DNA from: Bradysia coprophila
Taxonomy: Eukaryota; Arthropoda; Insecta; Diptera; Sciaridae
Direction of reading: 5' to 3'
Assembly (NCBI RefSeq): GCF_014529535.1
Contig: NW_023503423.1
Span: forward strand, 7,178,473 to 7,242,472
Length of the DNA stretch: 64,000 bases
Position 1 is the stretch's first letter; each line of letters opens with the position of its first letter. The translations under genes and the position numbers were made by a program. The notes under the pieces are model-generated. The model saw only the letters and a list, made by a program, of their open reading frames with translations. It had not been told where the DNA came from and did no database searches. Shown in pieces: positions 10,992-21,119 of this stretch.

Positions 10992-13584
10992 TCTTTATAC
11001 TTGTCTATACCGTTGAAGCCGCTACACGCACGGTAAAACCGTACATAGTCTGCCGTATAAACAGTTTTGATTGTAAGTGTGGAGCAGCTGAAAAACAGCT
11101 GAAGAAAATTCATGTTGAAATTTCACTTCTGCTGACTGTAGATACAGGATTCTTTTAATTGATTTTGTAAATACAGTAGTAATACGTATAGCAATGCTCC
11201 TGGGGTTCCTTAGCAAAAGTCAGTAAATGTGGCAAGCTGACGACGATTCCTTCTTCGTTGTTTCAAAAAAAAAAGATTTTACTCTGATGTCTCTGGTTTA
11301 AATCATCAGCAGTTCATCAGTAAACTTTCTAAATACTCAATAAAAGCCAATAAATTCGCATGAAATTCTGGTGCGATTTTTTTTAGTTTGTGTTTTTGCA
11401 ATCGAAATCCGTAAAACCATTAATGTGCATTAAAGATATACCACATCACAACCTCGTTATTCCTCTGTTCATTTGATGACTTTAAATGTGTAAAACGTTA
11501 CAAAATTGCAAAATATAAGATAGAAAAAACAACAATAAACATAATCTCGATCAGTGTTATAAGATCTTGTTAACACACTCTTACTTTCTACGCACACATC
11601 GTTTATGGATCATGTGTTTACAAACGATGGTATACACGCTGATCAGGTACGTTCATCAAATGGTTTTGAAGACCATGGCATGGAATTTATAAAACATTAC
11701 AATTATTATGCGTTGGAATCGTAAATATAAACTGTAACGTTTATGATGGCGTTCAATTATAAATTCAAAATTAATTATTATTCTCATTACATTATTGAAT
11801 TAAAGCACTAAACCGGTTATTGGTCTGTTTACTGATTAAAATGTGATAAATCTCTTCGTACCTATCAGTACCTATCTTTCTAAGCAAATCGCAGGACTTC
11901 ACGTGTTTCTGATTAACCGCAACCGTTACAGAGTGAAGTTGTTGTTAGAGGCATTGTTATCAATAATTTTCAATAATATTAGTAATTTGAACGATAGAAA
12001 GATTTTATTCATAATAACGTCTCAAGGGAATGGTAATTTCTATATTTAATTAGATTTGAGGTTGAATCACTTCCCAAATCAAACATTGTTTCGTTACAAT
12101 CATTTGTTGCAGTATTCCCAAATTACGGACTGTTGCACATTACAGAGGGTCGAATTTTTAATATTTTTTACCTCTTCCGAGGTTCCAAGTTGTGTATTTG
12201 ATAAGTGGGGTGTTACAGCCCGACCCGAAAGGAGCCTCGAAAGTAATATACTATTAAATCATGTCCAATGAAGCTGTGAACGAGAAGCCCCACTGAGAAT
12301 TTAGAACAAGCAAACTTTAGGAAACCGCTTTCCAAAAACTTGAGTGAGGGTGGTTTTCCAGGCAATTGAGATTTTTTTGTTATGACGACAACTGAAACTT
12401 ATGTTTTCATCTCACACGTTTCAGAGGTCTGTCTTGAGGCATGGGGAAAAACATTGCATCTCGTAGTGCGTTGGAAAAACTATTTTCTTCTTTTAAGTTT
12501 CTTGTGTAAAAATGTTTCTGGGCATGCTGAATGCAAACAGGGGTTAGACTTAAAAATCTTCAGGTCATATAACACGGTCTTTTTGGAACAAATAGGCCCT
12601 AAACGAAGTACAGAAATTTATAAACATTTTTCCATCAGTAGATGGTGGCTGTTTAAATATGTCAGCAGTCACAAGACATGCAAATAGCCAATGCGTTCAG
12701 TAACAGTTTGTATACGGCTATTTCATCTGTTCAACACGGCGACGACAAAATATGCTATCGGCGTCGGTTTATGTGGTATATAGGAAAATGTATGCCAAAA
12801 AACTAATAAAGTTATTAATGCAACAAGTTGCGAAATGAGATTGTTGTTGATATTATCAAAAGAGGTGAAGTCTAATGAATATTTTGTATCAAGCTGTTGA
12901 AAATGTTAAAGATTTATCATATTCTATCTAACTTTTCGTTGGTTGGGAATGTGATGCTATTTGAAGATTCCGTCACAAAAATAACAAAAAAAAGAGACAA
13001 AAATGAATTGACGGAACGTAAGGTGTAACAACAATGGTTTTGGTTCAATTACTAAGATGACCCACTAGCAATCGTATCACTTACAGTTAATGTGAATGCT
13101 GACAACCAAGAGTATAAAACACTTACGAGATCACACAAGCTATGAATCGACTTCTATTTGTCTAACTAAAATTTAACTTAGCCTTGAATTATACCCAAAA
13201 CATCCAATATCAATGATAGTCACTGTTTTCTCGAAATATATGGAGTTTACACGGATTTTCGAATTGATACGGCTTTCTTCAAGGATACGCTGAACGAGAA
13301 ACAAAAATTTCAAATAAAATGATGAGCCAATTCATTCAGGCCAAAGAAAAAACCCATATTTTGCAATTGGTTTTGCCATTTGTTTGATGATTTAAAAAAC
13401 AAAAAAAAAACACACAAAGCGTTTTGTGTCGTCTATGTGACACACGTTTTTCAAAAAAAATCTCTCTCCGAACGATATATCTACATTTTTGTTTCCAATA
13501 TGGTTTTTTTAGTCTAAAAGCATCGAAGCAATTCAATGCTGTATATACACACATTTCCACAATTACCGATTACCATTCATAATA
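10992..13584. other. Intergenic, nothing recognised
   Basis: About 2.6 kb of AT-rich DNA. ORFs at 11.8-12.3 kb and 12.4-12.7 kb lack family features and adequate flanking signals. No RNA genes were seen. Confidence 0.4.
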
Positions 13585-13586
13585 TA

Positions 13587-14925
13587 TTAGGGGTATTCCT
13601 TTCATTTTTTTAACACTCGATTTTTTGGACTGCCCTAGAGCGTATAGGGCAGTCCAAAAAATTAAAGTGTCGAGAAAGTTGGCGGACCCCGCGGAAAGTA
13701 AACCTTTATGGCCTCCTGAAAAAACAATTTATATGGGGCCGATACGATCTGAGTTGGTAACTAACAGATGCTGAGGTGACTTGTTAAGCTGAATTGGTTT
13801 ATTTCACTACAGAGTAATCCGAAGAGACCGATTTAATGATTTGTAAGTGCATTTGCATCTCTCAAGTCAGTCAAAGTAACCGGAAACCTCTTATTCGCTA
13901 AAAAAAACATTTTAGCATGCGTAAGATAGATAGCTATTTCCAAAGTCTTATCGCTCGGTAGATGTTGGTCCAATTGAACAGTGACAGGTTAATTGATCAA
14001 AATCCGTCGAGTTGAATTGAATTCAGGTGAGTTGTCAAAGATATGCAATTTATACGCAATATATACCTTAGAGTAATCATACCTGGGGAGGAAATTACTA
14101 ACAGAATTACGTATTAAAATTTGTGGTCCCGACATGAAATACGTAATATTTGATAGTGTGAGTTTTTCCCTACTAAATTGATGGGCAAATTAGCGCAAAA
14201 AATTTTAATGTGCCTACTAGAAGGATTTTAATTTTTTTTTCTTAACAATTTGAGAACCTTTTACATACCGCCGATATCAACAAACGCAACGAAAATAATA
14301 GAAATTGACCCGTGTTGTTTTATGCAGCAAATTACGAAAAGAAATGTCTGAAAATTGCTTGCATCGAAAGATGGAAGTAATAGATTTGAGATGATGGGAT
14401 TATAGTGTTGGGACGGTTTTAATGAAATAAAACAAAACGATATTGAAACGACATTACATTTTATTGGCCAGCAAATAAAGTAACTTTCGTGTTACTTGCA
14501 CGCACAAATTTTCTGAATATTTCGTCTTTTACTTTCTACCCGGAAAAAATTACCGGAAAAATGAGCAGGCATTTCCCTTGACTTTGGCATCCCCTAATGA
14601 AGCTCGTTTGCACCATATTTTATGTATAATAGTAGGTAATTATTGCGAACGATTTGAAACAAGAATTTCAAAATAGTGATACGCGTTTTGGAAAATAGAA
14701 AACTGACAACTATCAAAATTTTCAACGCCTACATGTGTTAGTGAAAATCTCTACGTAAAATTGTACGAAATGTGAATCTTACACAAACTGATGTCGGGAC
14801 CACATTTTATCGTACGAAATACCTCTCTAGGTATGATTACTCTAAGATATTTACAAATATACTCGATAAATGCGAGATGTACGCTCGTATATCGAGTCTA
14901 AATAAAATGAAGGGAATACCCCTAA
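13587..14925. mobile_element. Tc1/mariner-like non-autonomous element
   Basis: The left end TTAGGGGTATTCC is the inverse of GGAATACCCCTAA at the right end, and the match runs on through TTCATTTT. Each end is bordered by TA (13585-13586 and 14926-14927), as expected for a mariner-type target. A subterminal hairpin lies at 13613-13672, with a 17-bp perfect stem (TTTTTTGGACTGCCCTA). No transposase remains. Another inverted-repeat element (14067-14846) is nested inside. Confidence 0.75.
14067..14846. mobile_element. Inverted-repeat element, CTTAGAGTAAT family, copy A
   Basis: The ends CTTAGAGTAATCATACCT and its inverse (14829-14846) are perfect for 18 bp. The arms continue to a shared GTGGTCCCGACAT block. 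The same termini bound 45346-45604, so this is a family. Flanks ATATATAC (left) and ATATTTAC (right) match at 7 of 8 bases and may be an 8-bp target duplication. Confidence 0.7.
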
Positions 14926-14927
14926 TA

Positions 14928-17553
14928 TCATTGAGTGTATATAGACGCGAGATCTATTGAGCAATCCAATAGAGTTCGCATAACAAAACGCACCGAGTTA
15001 TCTTATATAAAATGCAACAGCATTTTTAGTGTGATGTAATTACTACAACCAGCATTGCGCGTAAAGCATAAAGGGGTCAATTGAAGAAAAAAAGTTAAAT
15101 GCACAATTTTTTCTTTACATTGATATATAAACGATGCACGCTATCCGATATTTAATTCGCACAAAATTGACGCTCTCACAATGTGTACAGGTAGATTTAT
15201 CTTACACGTTTCAGGTGTACCTTAGATTAAATGAATTTTTGTGTCGGGGTTTCTGTTCGGATCGGACGAGAGACGAGAATGATGTGGTGGAAGGCTTTTG
15301 AATATATTTCTTCATTTCACTATACCATTCTGAACTTTTGGAAAGACACGAAAAGGAAAAACCGAACGACAACAACGAGAAATGAACAAAAGCATCTTCA
15401 GCATGTTGTATAAAAATGCAACATCGATTACTGTGTCGATTTGTTTGGCTATATAAATATATATATTAAGCTGTAGACACAGCATATAAAAATATGCATG
15501 CATGTAATAATGCCATCACAACAAACTGGGCAATGCATTTTGTGTTGTTATTACACATGAAATTATATTGTGTTACTTACATGACATACACTTTCTCTTA
15601 TGAAGCGAAACCAAATATAAAATTAAAAATTAAATTAAACGAACGAACAACGAACCAAAAAAAAACAATAAAATTTTAACATATAAACCAAAATTATTGC
15701 AAAAACTGACTTTATTCGGTGAAAAAAGTAGAGTTTTTCTTCATCCAAAAATCTCGTCACACTTTCTTACACCAGAGCCGATAAATTGTTTATATTTATT
15801 AGACTTGGATGTGCTAATCTCTTTGATAAAAAAAAATGTTATTGGATCACCGAAAATGATCGAACCGATTAACTCATATCGATCAGAAATTATTTTTTTT
15901 TACATTTATTGTCTTATCTCACTTCAACAAATTAATTTTTTTTCGTTTTACCTTATAACGGATCACTCTCGTTTTTTTTCTCTTCAAATTCAAACAATAT
16001 AATTAACCGTTCCGGAATAACAATATATTTATGTTCGGATATGGAACGTCCATTAGCGATGCAGGTGAGAAACAGACTGACTGTAAATTATTTTGATTTT
16101 GAAAAATTATACTGTCGATCGAGTATAAAGTGGTCGATTGGTGTGTCCGCGGTTTTCACGTATATCAATTCGCCGTTTAAAAATATTTTTGTATTCTTTT
16201 CGATATTTACATCTAAATGGTATAATAATTGTGATCACCAACGCGTAATGCAAAAATAAATGATCAATTTTGAGCATCCGAAATTTATGCACGAAAAATT
16301 GTTAACGAAAATCGTTACATACCTTTAGGCAATTAAATATAAATTTCATTTTTATCGAAGTATCAAAATTGATTTTAAACAGCAAACAAACAAAAATGCT
16401 AGGTCGGTGCACTTACAAATAATGAGCTTTAGTTCGTTGTGGAAATTAGGGTGTCAGCAAAAAATCGACCTTTTTGAGAAGCAAACTGGACTTTTAGCCA
16501 AACACATTTATCTAAACAACATTTTAGAACATGAATATGAAAAAGCTGTAGGAGCCAAAAGAACCACATCTCCAGGGGGCCCGACTAATGATTAGTGGTT
16601 CACACGGTAAATGTTTCATTCATCGTGCTGTAAAAGAACTAACTAGTGTTTAGTATCAATTAACCTGCGAGTAGTGGTGCCCGAGCCTCGCTGTACATTA
16701 GACTTACACTTACTACCGTTGTTAACCCTATCAGAATACTCAATTAATATACGTTCAGTTCAAACGTTTCAATTGTTTGATTTCGATTATTGTAATGATT
16801 GATGAGTATTTGAAACTGCATTCCCTTGACTGTGAGTCGGGTTCCTGTACAAGAAAATCTATGAACCTCAACAAAATACGTTACAAACTTTAAAAAGTCT
16901 CGACGTAGTTTTCAAGAACTTTTTGATTTTGGTGAGAAGAATATGTGCTTTTAACAGTGCGACACTTGAGTCATCCATTGGCTTATGGAATATTCGCCAC
17001 CCTAAGTGATATACAACCAGAGTTTCGTCGATTGACTTTTATGAATCATTGAAAAATTGTAACTAATTTCTGCAAAATATTCATAAATAGCGACAAAAAT
17101 GATACGGTGACTAAACAAACAAATTGATAGAATAGAAATATTGTGCGATTACTCCATAAGAGTTTATTAGGTTTATGCAAGGTAGACATAATTGGGGGAT
17201 TAGAATTTTTCGGGTATTTTTTACGTTACGCTTTGGCAATGGACCATGACAGTAATATTTGAAGAGTATCTTCCAATGTTGGAACATGTGAGTGTCTTCA
17301 AATAATGTTGAGTAGCAATCGCCATATCTAATGGTCCATTCTACCTTTAAGCCATCCTTCCACTTTAAAAACAAATATTTAAAACAACATATATGTGAAC
17401 AGGATCAAAATAAGTCGATTGGACGATTTATTACATAAATGTCTATTCGTCTGTTGTGGAAGCTTTAATAAATCTTCATTTTATTAAAAAATAAAAGCTT
17501 CTTTAGATTTTCAAATTCAGTGACATTCGATGAAAAATGTAATTCTTACGAAT
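14928..17553. other. Intergenic, nothing recognised
   Basis: AT-rich DNA with scattered short ORFs and no supported gene, RNA or transposon end. Confidence 0.4.
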
Positions 17554-17564
17554 GATAAACACTC
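17554..17564. repeat. Direct repeat (putative TSD), left of hammerhead array
   Basis: GATAAACACTC, identical to 19283-19293 on the other side of the array. Confidence 0.75.
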
Positions 17565-17964
17565 ATTTAAAGGAAAAATTAAATGTGAAAAGAAACTTCT
17601 TTTCAAAATCAATTTTGGTTCGATACATTCGCGCTCGAAGAAAAATAAATTTCTTCAACCGCTGCATCATCCATTTAATTTTTCCTTTAAATGATTCCGA
17701 GTTGTGTGCTCTAAAACACGGAGGTATGGTTAGCCTTTCGATATGCAAAATAATTTCTAACGTAAATATCATCTTAGATGATCGTTTGAATGTATATTTG
17801 TTTGCGATTTTTCGGTCATAGTTCTGCTATGAAAATAACCAAAAACTCACAATTAGGTTCTCGAAGCATCGAGCGAATTGTATTTACAGTAACCCATTGT
17901 TCTATCAGTACGGTCAGCGTGTGATGTGTTTCGTACACTTGATTTGATTTAGTCTAAAAGTGTA

Positions 17965-18030
17965 CGAGCTGATATGCACATGGTCATGACAAAGGTGCAC
18001 TGATGAGTCGTAAACGACGAAATCAGCTTG
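17965..18030 (+). ncRNA. Type III hammerhead ribozyme, copy 1
   Basis: The full core is visible. Stem III is CGAGCTGAT (17965-17973) pairing with ATCAGCTTG (18022-18030), 9 bp with one G-U. Then come H17 = A17974 and stem I TGCAC (17975-17979) with GTGCA (17995-17999), closing a 15-nt loop. Next are CTGATGA (18000-18006), stem II GTCG/CGAC (18007-18010, 18015-18018) with a TAAA loop, and GAAA (18019-18022). Cleavage is expected after A17974 (an AUA site). Both ends fall in stem III, making it type III. All conserved core bases are present, so activity is likely; it has not been tested. Confidence 0.93.
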
Positions 18031-18540
18031 TTTTTTGTTTATGTGATGGAAATACGTTCTGATAAAGAGTGAAGTGAAATAGTTAAATTCAATTTTCATT
18101 TGTTTTAGAGAATGTTGTGTTTTATTTTACGATGAAGGCCTGTTTCGGGCAGTAATCCGTGGATGATGCAGCGGTTGAAGAAATTTATTTTTCTTCGAGC
18201 GCGAATGTATCGAACCAAAATTGATTTTGAAAAGAAGTTTCTTTTCACATTTAATTTTTCCTTTAAATGATTCCGAGTTGTGTGCTCTAAAACACGGAGG
18301 TATGGTTAGCCTTTCGATATGCAAAATAATTTCTAACGTAAATATCATCTTAGATGATCGTTTGAATGTATATTTGTTTGCGATTTTTCGGTCATAGTTC
18401 TGCTATGAAAATAACCAAAAACTCACAATTAGGTTCTCGAAGCATCGAGCGAATTGTATTTACAGTAACCCATTGTTCTATCAGTACGGTCAGCGTGTGA
18501 TGTGTTTCGTACACTTGATTTGATTTAGTCTAAAAGTGTA

Positions 18541-18606
18541 CGAGCTGATATGCACATGGTCATGACAAAGGTGCACTGATGAGTCGTAAACGACGAAATC
18601 AGCTTG
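18541..18606 (+). ncRNA. Type III hammerhead ribozyme, copy 2
   Basis: Identical to copy 1, displaced by 576 bp. Predicted cleavage is after A18550. With copy 1 it would release a 576-nt RNA. Confidence 0.93.
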
Positions 18607-19116
18607 TTTTTTGTTTATGTGATGGAAATACGTTCTGATAAAGAGTGAAGTGAAATAGTTAAATTCAATTTTCATTTGTTTTAGAGAATGTTGTGTTTTA
18701 TTTTACGATGAAGGCCTGTTTCGGGCAGTAATCCGTGGATGATGCAGCGGTTGAAGAAATTTATTTTTCTTCGAGCGCGAATGTATCGAACCAAAATTGA
18801 TTTTGAAAAGAAGTTTCTTTTCACATTTAATTTTTCCTTTAAATGATTCCGAGTTGTGTGCTCTAAAACACGGAGGTATGGTTAGCCTTTCGATATGCAA
18901 AATAATTTCTAACGTAAATATCATCTTAGATGATCGTTTGAATGTATATTTGTTTGCGATTTTTCGGTCATAGTTCTGCTATGAAAATAACCAAAAACTC
19001 ACAATTAGGTTCTCGAAGCATCGAGCGAATTGTATTTACAGTAACCCATTGTTCTATCAGTACGGTCAGCGTGTGATGTGTTTCGTACACTTGATTTGAT
19101 TTAGTCTAAAAGTGTA

Positions 19117-19182
19117 CGAGCTGATATGCACATGGTCATGACAAAGGTGCACTGATGAGTCGTAAACGACGAAATCAGCTTG
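19117..19182 (+). ncRNA. Type III hammerhead ribozyme, copy 3
   Basis: Identical to copies 1 and 2. Predicted cleavage is after A19126. All core residues (CTGATGA, GAAA, ATA cleavage triplet) are intact. Confidence 0.93.
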
Positions 19183-19282
19183 TTTTTTGTTTATGTGATG
19201 GAAATACGTTCTGATAAAGAGTGAAGTGAAATAGTTAAATTCAATTTTCATTTGTTTTAGAGAATGTTGTGTTTTATTTTAC

Positions 19283-19293
19283 GATAAACACTC
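19283..19293. repeat. Direct repeat (putative TSD), right of hammerhead array
   Basis: GATAAACACTC, identical to 17554-17564. The array's last bases TTTTATTTTAC abut it without a poly(A) tract. Confidence 0.75.
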
Positions 19294-20400
19294 TAAAATG
19301 TTTGTCACACTTTGTTCATTCCTTGTCACCACGATAACTTCAGTAATTCTAAACGGATTTCAAAAACAAAAATTTAACGCTCCCACTTGGAAGGGCTGAC
19401 ATTTAGGGTTTAGAAAAATGTCAGGATTCGGCACATTTCAAGTGAATGCGCGACGAGGAATTGAATTCCTCAGATTAAGTTCGAAGATGGGCTATGAAGG
19501 ACCGATGATCCTAGAGATATTCCAAAAATAATTGTTGTCTCGTCGCTTGTTGCCACGATAACTCGAGTAGTTTTCGACGGATTTCCATTTTTTTTTATCG
19601 ACGAGGAATTAAATCCTTTGGGTTAAGTTCGAAGATAGACTGTAACAAACGGAAGATCTTAAAGATATTCTCAAAAGAATTTTTGTCTTGTCGCTTGATT
19701 CCATGATAACTCGAGTAGTTATCTTGATTAATCCTCAACTGATTTTCAATTTTTTTTTATTCGACTGGGAATTAAATTCTTCAGATTAAATTCGAAGTTG
19801 GATTGTATTGGTCTAACCATCTAGAAGTTATTCACAAAAAAAAATCTTGTATTTATTGGTACCAAAATAATTGGGGTAATTATGAGCGGATTTTAATTTG
19901 TCTAATTATTTGAAAAAAAAAATCCAAATCGTCTGATAATATGCTATGACAAGTGAAAAATCGAGAGAATGTATGTTTTCCTAGGACACGAATATAATTC
20001 TAAGAAACATTATTCCCTTGACTGTAAGTTATGAGTTTTACAAAAGAAAATACAGCGTAGGTACGCAACACGTTCACTATGATAAAAAATGTATGGAAAT
20101 GTGATGAAAAAACGTTAAATGTTAAACTTTTGTGCCCTTTGTTAGCACGATAACTTGAGTAAATCTCAACCGATTTTCAGAAACTTTTTCGACGAATTAT
20201 TGAAATCCTCAGGTCAAGTTCGAACATGGGTGGTATAGGTGTAACCGTCTGGTGGTAGTTCTCGAAAGAAACCTTTTCTGCTCTTTGTTAACACGATAAC
20301 TGGAGTAATTCTCAACCGATTTAAAAAAAAATGTTTGGTGGAGAATGGAATTAATTCCTGAGGTTAGGTTCTAAGATAGATTATGTTGGTCTAACGAACA
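19294..20400 (+). repeat. Degenerate local repeat array (GATAACTNGAGTAATT...)
   Basis: About six diverged units near 19320, 19549, 19696, 19857, 20140 and 20290 share the order TTGTTAGCACGATAACT, GAGTAATTCTCAACCGATTT, a T/A-rich tract, GGAATTAAATTCCTCAGG and TTAAGTTCGAAGATGG. A related module occurs at 44110-44340 beside a GTCC/GTCT microsatellite, and a fragment near 49770. It reads as an old dispersed repeat amplified locally, without coding potential. Confidence 0.6.
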
Positions 20401-20429
20401 TACTTTTTCAATAGTATTTTACTTGTTAT

Positions 20430-20960
20430 GTGACTTTGTCTTGTAAACAAAACCGAATAAATAGAACAAAAATTAACGAGTGTGAAGTTTGTGGCCAGAG
20501 CGAAGCGAGGGCCGCAAATCACACGAGTTTTAGTTTCATTGAAAACATGTGTCATTTTGACAAAAAGATACATTTCGTTAAACACAATCATTACAGTTTG
20601 TTTGAAATGTCATCTTGAAGAAAAAAAAAAGTTTTTATCAGGTTGACATTTCAAACAATCAATGAGTCTGTTCAATAAAAAGCATCTGCGTGTCACCGCC
20701 TTAGTGATCAACTCAGAAGTGTCTTAACCTGTTCTTTCAGAACCTTGCAAAAATGGGTGGTATCGGTTCAACCATCTGGGAGTAGTTCTCTAAAGCAGCC
20801 TTTTCTACTCTTTGGTAAAACGATCTGAAGTCTTGTTATTTGATTTTGCCTTGTAAACAAAACCGGATAAACAGAACCAAAATTAAAGAGTGTGAAGCGA
20901 GGGCCGCAATTCACACGAGTTTAAATTTTATTGAAAACATACGTCATTTTTTACCGGGGC
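20430..20960 (+). repeat. Diverged duplication with GAGCGAAGCGAGGGCCGC motif
   Basis: 20434-20580 and 20844-20960 align over TTGTAAACAAAACCG, AGAACAAAAATTAA, GAGTGTGAAG, GCGAGGGCCGCAA, TCACACGAGTTT and ATTGAAAACAT. The second copy lacks the GTTTGTGGCCAGAGCGAA segment. Function unknown. Confidence 0.55.
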
Positions 20961-21119
20961 ATTTTATATACTATACAACGTTTCGAACAAAACTACATTT
21001 CATTGAAATAAATCAATAAATCAAACAGTCAAGGGATCTGACCCACCCAACAGGTGGGACGTAGTTTTGAGACTGCAGCATATGTTATGTACCTGTTGAG
21101 TCAAACTTCTGGAGTAACA

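Larger units (their letters stand above)
17565..19282 (+). mobile_element. Retrozyme-like trimer of 576-bp hammerhead repeats
   Basis: Three head-to-tail copies with a period of exactly 576 bp: 17565-18130 (566 bp, 5' part rearranged), 18131-18706 and 18707-19282. Copies 2 and 3 appear identical by eye and copy 1 agrees from 17672 onward. Each copy carries a complete plus-strand hammerhead ribozyme. The array is flanked by the 11-bp direct repeat GATAAACACTC (17554-17564 and 19283-19293). The first ~107 bp of copy 1 (17565-17671) are the reverse complement of the segment that occupies 18160-18268 in copy 2, after which the direct orientation resumes at the equivalent of 18248. About 21 bp are therefore present in both orientations, and two-base microhomologies lie at both junctions. 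No open reading frame of note and no poly(A) tail. The structure suggests a multimeric self-cleaving RNA copied into the genome by reverse transcription. Confidence 0.85.

Noticed and set aside
12382-12687. 101-codon plus-strand ORF
   Set aside because: No family feature, biased composition like the surrounding AT-rich DNA, no neighbouring exon.
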